DNA of 64,000 nt from assembly GCA_007844125.1 (NCBI GenBank), contig CM017561.1, positions 65,610,790-65,674,789 on the forward strand, given 5' to 3'. The position numbers and the translations under genes are program-made. Positions 59,101 to 64,000 of the stretch are shown one piece after another; the first letter of the stretch is position 1; every line of letters starts with the position of its first letter. A model generated the notes under the pieces. It was not told where the DNA came from and made no database searches. It was given only the letters and a program-made list of their open reading frames with translations. This stretch comes from Sinonovacula constricta. Lineage: Eukaryota > Mollusca > Bivalvia > Cardiida > Solecurtidae.

Positions 59101-59370
59101 CATTTTGATTGGTTTTATTAAATTGACTCTGAAAGTCTGAAAAATAAAATAATCCTTTAGCCACCTAACTTTGTTGGTGAAACTGGTTCAAATTCTTCCC
59201 AAAAATATACCGAAAGAGGCAAACACATACTTACCTTCTAAATGGATGATAAAATGCAGATAGATAACATTTGTACCTCTGTTTTCCCATCGATCGTCGT
59301 TTGCATATAATAGGACAGAAACAACCAACAGTATTGCTATCTTTAAGTATCTTAGCTTGTCAGCAAACAA
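53652..59370 (-). CDS. Carbohydrate sulfotransferase (HNK-1/CHST8-14 type), three-exon model
   Basis: These type II Golgi enzymes move sulfate from PAPS to glycan hydroxyls (for example chondroitin or GalNAc). The model joins 59370-59235 (partial), 55932-55883 and 54851-53652. The first exon gives a short basic tail and signal-anchor helix (LRYLKIAILLVVSVLLYA), ends in phase 1 at GTAAGT. The 50-bp exon supplies the two missing codon bases plus 16 codons, and the last exon starts in phase 0. The catalytic exon has both PAPS motifs. The start codon is unresolved, because TGA stands directly before the TTG at 59370, so a further 5' exon is likely. Subfamily not assigned. Confidence 0.8.
54852..55882 (-). 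other. Sulfotransferase intron between 50-bp exon and catalytic exon
   Basis: A 1.03 kb GT-AG intron with donor GTCAGT and acceptor GTTTACAG. No other feature is recognised. Confidence 0.7.
55883..55932 (-). CDS. Sulfotransferase 50-bp stem-region exon
   Basis: Flanked by TGTATTTCAG and GTCAGT on the - strand. Only one frame is open, SMLYHPLGTVWTENRQ, and its entry phase (2 bases) and exit phase (0) fit the neighbouring exons exactly. It encodes part of the luminal stem. Transcript evidence would settle it. Confidence 0.65.
56101..56162. repeat. (GATA)n microsatellite, ~15 units
   Basis: A pure ATAG tetranucleotide run. Confidence 0.98.
56345..57316. repeat. 55-bp tandem array, ~17.6 copies, higher-order structure
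   Basis: The unit starts GGTGTCCCTGATATTGGCTG and ends TATAGTGAGTATAAA, at an exact 55-bp period from 56346. Variant bases mark copies. Copies 5-8 and 15-18 carry the same series (ACACACACC; ACACGCC with TATATAG; ACTCACACC; ACAACACATACC), and copies 8-10 match 11-13, so blocks of units were duplicated together. The period is not a multiple of three and no long frame exists. Confidence 0.97.
58310..58337. repeat. G-rich run
   Basis: GGAGGAGG followed by about 16 consecutive G. It may form G-quadruplexes, and length errors are likely in assembly. Confidence 0.85.
58377..58557 (-). repeat. tRNA-headed SINE, reverse orientation
   Basis: On the - strand GGTCGCAGTAGCTCAAATGG then TAAAGC is a box A-bearing head. 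The central block GGTGTCAGTAAAATTGACC, preceded by GGTAGTAGTGGCCACTTCCT, matches the central block of the SINE at 9342-9640. The box B part of the head is missing or decayed. Confidence 0.65.
58733..59143. mobile_element. MITE-like element with ~100-bp terminal inverted repeats
   Basis: 58733-58835 (TTTTCAGACTTTCAGA start, then ATAAAACCA, CTTTTGTCCAGA, CTTCAGAACGCATCT, GACATTTTAGAAAC) is matched in reverse complement by 59036-59143 in the same order. The ~200-bp centre holds a C-rich run and GGTTCTGGATCCGGGC, related to the GGATCCAGAA repeats at 19.4 and 23.8 kb. No protein. Target-site duplication not clear. Confidence 0.8.
59235..59370 (-). CDS. Sulfotransferase 5' exon (signal anchor), start unresolved
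   Basis: An open frame of 45 codons plus one base with KLRYLKIAILLVVSVLLYAN, a basic residue cluster followed by a single hydrophobic helix, as in type II Golgi enzymes, and a strong donor GAAG|GTAAGT. There is no ATG in frame and TGA lies at 59373-59371, so its 5' edge is probably a splice acceptor between 59370 and 59350 (for example after GCTGACAAG). Confidence 0.55.
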
Positions 59371-59599
59371 TCATTGCAGTACCGTCAGATTTTATGCTTA
59401 ATAAATATACATTAATATTGCCTGCGTTGAGATTTCAGTTGGTAGTTCAAGAATGTGCTGTGCATAATTTCAATGTAGAGTATATATGGAACTAAAGCTC
59501 GTCTTAAGGCCTTATCAAATGTTGGATCAGACGAAACAAACAACTACTTTGCATTTTCAAGATATTTTCTTTATATTTAACAATGGTTTTTCGGCACAT

Positions 59600-59990
59600 C
59601 AACCAAGCAAATCGCTTGTGCACACATCGTCAAACTACTGTCGCGTTCCAGTACAGTATTAGTTAAGGAAATTATAACTACGATAAATGTTAACAAACAA
59701 GCAAAAATATTTCCATACGTATATACATCTATACTTTATACTTTGGGCAACACAAGATATAAATAAATATTTCCAAAATAAGTTCAGTTTCCGGTTAACA
59801 TATTATAGATGTTATTAAATGTTAAAATTAGCAACATTTTGCCAACTGGAACTGCACTGTGCTACACATCCACAGCTGCAGATCATTCAGTTATAAAATC
59901 ATCATCAACTTAGCAATATATATTCCCTTTTCTTTTTTTACAACTTGCTTGTCCGCCTATGCAAAAAGGAACGGAAGGGATTTTGCCTAG
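59600..59990. repeat. Dispersed repeat, copy 2 (pair with 36140-36650)
   Basis: Same orientation and order of landmarks as copy 1: GTGCACACATCGTCAAACTA, CCAGTACAGTA, CTATACTTTATACTTTGGGC, AACACAA, GCAACATTTT, GCTGCAGATCA, AACTTA. Confidence 0.65.
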
Positions 59991-60316
59991 GAGGCATTTT
60001 GTCATACAAATACTAACAGCTAGTGTTTTTATTTTGCTTGGATGTAACATGAAATTGCATTTTGGTCTATTCTATATGAGAATCAATTTTAAAACGGTGG
60101 CCTTAATATGTTTTCATAATTCACAAAAACATCTTATTATAAAAACAACCAAGTTCTTTTTCGCATCTTTTAACTGTTTTGTCATGATCAGAACAGGTTA
60201 ACTTTAAGTACATCGAAAATCTACAGTGTACCTTGATTGGGATGCAAGGGGACAGACAATCGTAACACCTCGGCTAATGCTGTCTGCATCATCGCCGAGG
60301 AGTGCCGATGAAGGTC

Positions 60317-60475
60317 ATTATTGGCGACGCGCTGAAGGGCGCCGCCTATATGTGGAATGCTGAATAAATTTTGCACATGCGATTTGATGTCCTCAGACAC
60401 TCTCGTTCTAGCTAGAGAATGATCGAGGGAAAATGCACAAGGCTTTCCGAATTCCGGAAGTTTCGCGATTTACAC
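60317..60475. repeat. ~158-bp direct repeat, copy 1
   Basis: ATTGGCGACGCGCTGAAGGG CGCCGCCTATAT-GGAATGCT ... TCGCGATTTACA. It aligns end to end with 60916-61074 with roughly 25 differences. G+C is higher than in the surroundings. Confidence 0.9.
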
Positions 60476-60711
60476 ATTCCCAACGTACGTGTCCTATTTC
60501 GTTAAATGACGTTGTTTCTTATATATATAACTATAGCCAATATGCAGTATTATATATTATATGTAAAGTTGTTCTTTGTATTAATATGTTTATAAATCTT
60601 ATGAAAACTATTGGTTATTCGTTTAAAATTTACTATTGTATCTATTTCTTAAAATAGATCGATAGCATCTGTAGTGGCATGTTGTACAAAATCTTATTTT
60701 ACTCACACACA

Positions 60712-60800
60712 GATGGCGATCAGGGAATAGCGCAGTGTTTATGATCTTGTTCTGATGTTAACGGTCTCCAGAGATCGAATCCTGTTGCAAAAAAAAATTC
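60712..60800 (+). repeat. tRNA-derived SINE-like copy with A tail
   Basis: Box A-like AATAGCGCAGTGTTTATGAT, box B-like AGATCGAATCCTGTTG and a run of nine A directly after the tRNA-like part. It lies between the two copies of the ~158-bp repeat. Confidence 0.5.
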
Positions 60801-60915
60801 TGTGACTTATTTCTTTGTGTTTTTACAATTAATATAACAAACGAAACATTTAAACAGACAAAAAATATTGATCAGTAACAATTGTTAATTATTTGTATTA
60901 TTGATTATTAGCATC

Positions 60916-61074
60916 GTTGATTGGCAACGCGCTGAAGCGCGCCGCCTATATATGGAATGCTGAAAAATTTTGCACATGCGAGCGGATGCCCTCTGACATT
61001 CTCGTTCTCGCTAGAGAATAGGCGGGCGAAAATGGGCGAGGTGTTCCGAATTTAGGAAGTTCCGCGATTTACAG
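60916..61074. repeat. ~158-bp direct repeat, copy 2
   Basis: Partner of 60317-60475, starting ATTGGCAACGCGCTGAAGCG and ending TTCCGCGATTTACA. The copies start 599 bp apart. Confidence 0.9.

Positions 61075-64000
<2,926 letters not shown>

Larger units (their letters stand above)
55933..59234 (-). other. Sulfotransferase intron 1 with many repeats
   Basis: A 3.3 kb intron containing (GATA)n, the 55-bp array, a reverse SINE, a G run and the MITE-like element, whose right end is only ~90 bases from the donor. The 105-codon antisense frame at 57495-57812 has no motif. Confidence 0.65.

Overview
This 64 kb window is AT-rich, intron-bearing, repeat-crowded animal nuclear DNA. Spliced genes with long introns, tRNA-headed SINEs of a type recurrent in mollusc genomes, an element with GCTCACCTG-like ends that I know from bivalve sequence, and a BEL/Pao LTR retrotransposon together suggest a marine mollusc, most likely a bivalve. 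That placement is inference; no species-diagnostic gene is present.

Two cellular genes can be modelled. (1) A tetraspanin on the + strand: eight coding exons from 7378 to 32218, about 293 residues, with four membrane segments and a six-cysteine large extracellular loop. All splice phases agree and the 5' UTR is itself split by an intron. (2) A Golgi-type carbohydrate sulfotransferase (HNK-1/CHST8-14 superfamily) on the - strand: a large catalytic 3' exon (54851-53652), a 50-bp middle exon (55932-55883) and a signal-anchor exon ending at 59235. Phases match across both introns, but the start codon is unresolved.

Between and inside them lie mobile elements. A degenerate BEL/Pao retrotransposon (39025-44731) keeps gag, zinc knuckles, protease, RT, RNase H, integrase and DUF5641 parts, and a piece of its own integrase has been copied backwards into its protease region. 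A near-full-length but dead non-LTR retrotransposon (LINE, - strand, 50215-45064) has ORF1 and ORF2 in the same frame, separated by one TAG. Beyond it is a decayed DDE-transposase-like gene (50608-51385). There is also a MITE-like element with ~100-bp terminal inverted repeats, several SINE-like copies, and several unnamed dispersed repeats present twice in the window.

Tandem repeats are abundant: a 51-bp array of ~36 copies in tetraspanin intron 3 that reads open on the antisense strand, a 55-bp array of ~17.5 copies with higher-order structure in the sulfotransferase intron, 47-bp and 49-bp arrays, a degenerate array built from a tetraspanin exon end plus its splice donor, and several long microsatellites. 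Much of the remaining sequence (33-38 kb, 61-63.5 kb, most of 1-7 kb) shows no gene I can support.

I found no CRISPR array, operon or bacterial-type system. The most unusual items are the ORF1-TAG-ORF2 layout of the LINE, the inverted integrase copy in the BEL element, the decayed copies of the tetraspanin TM4 exon, and the donor-site-derived minisatellite.
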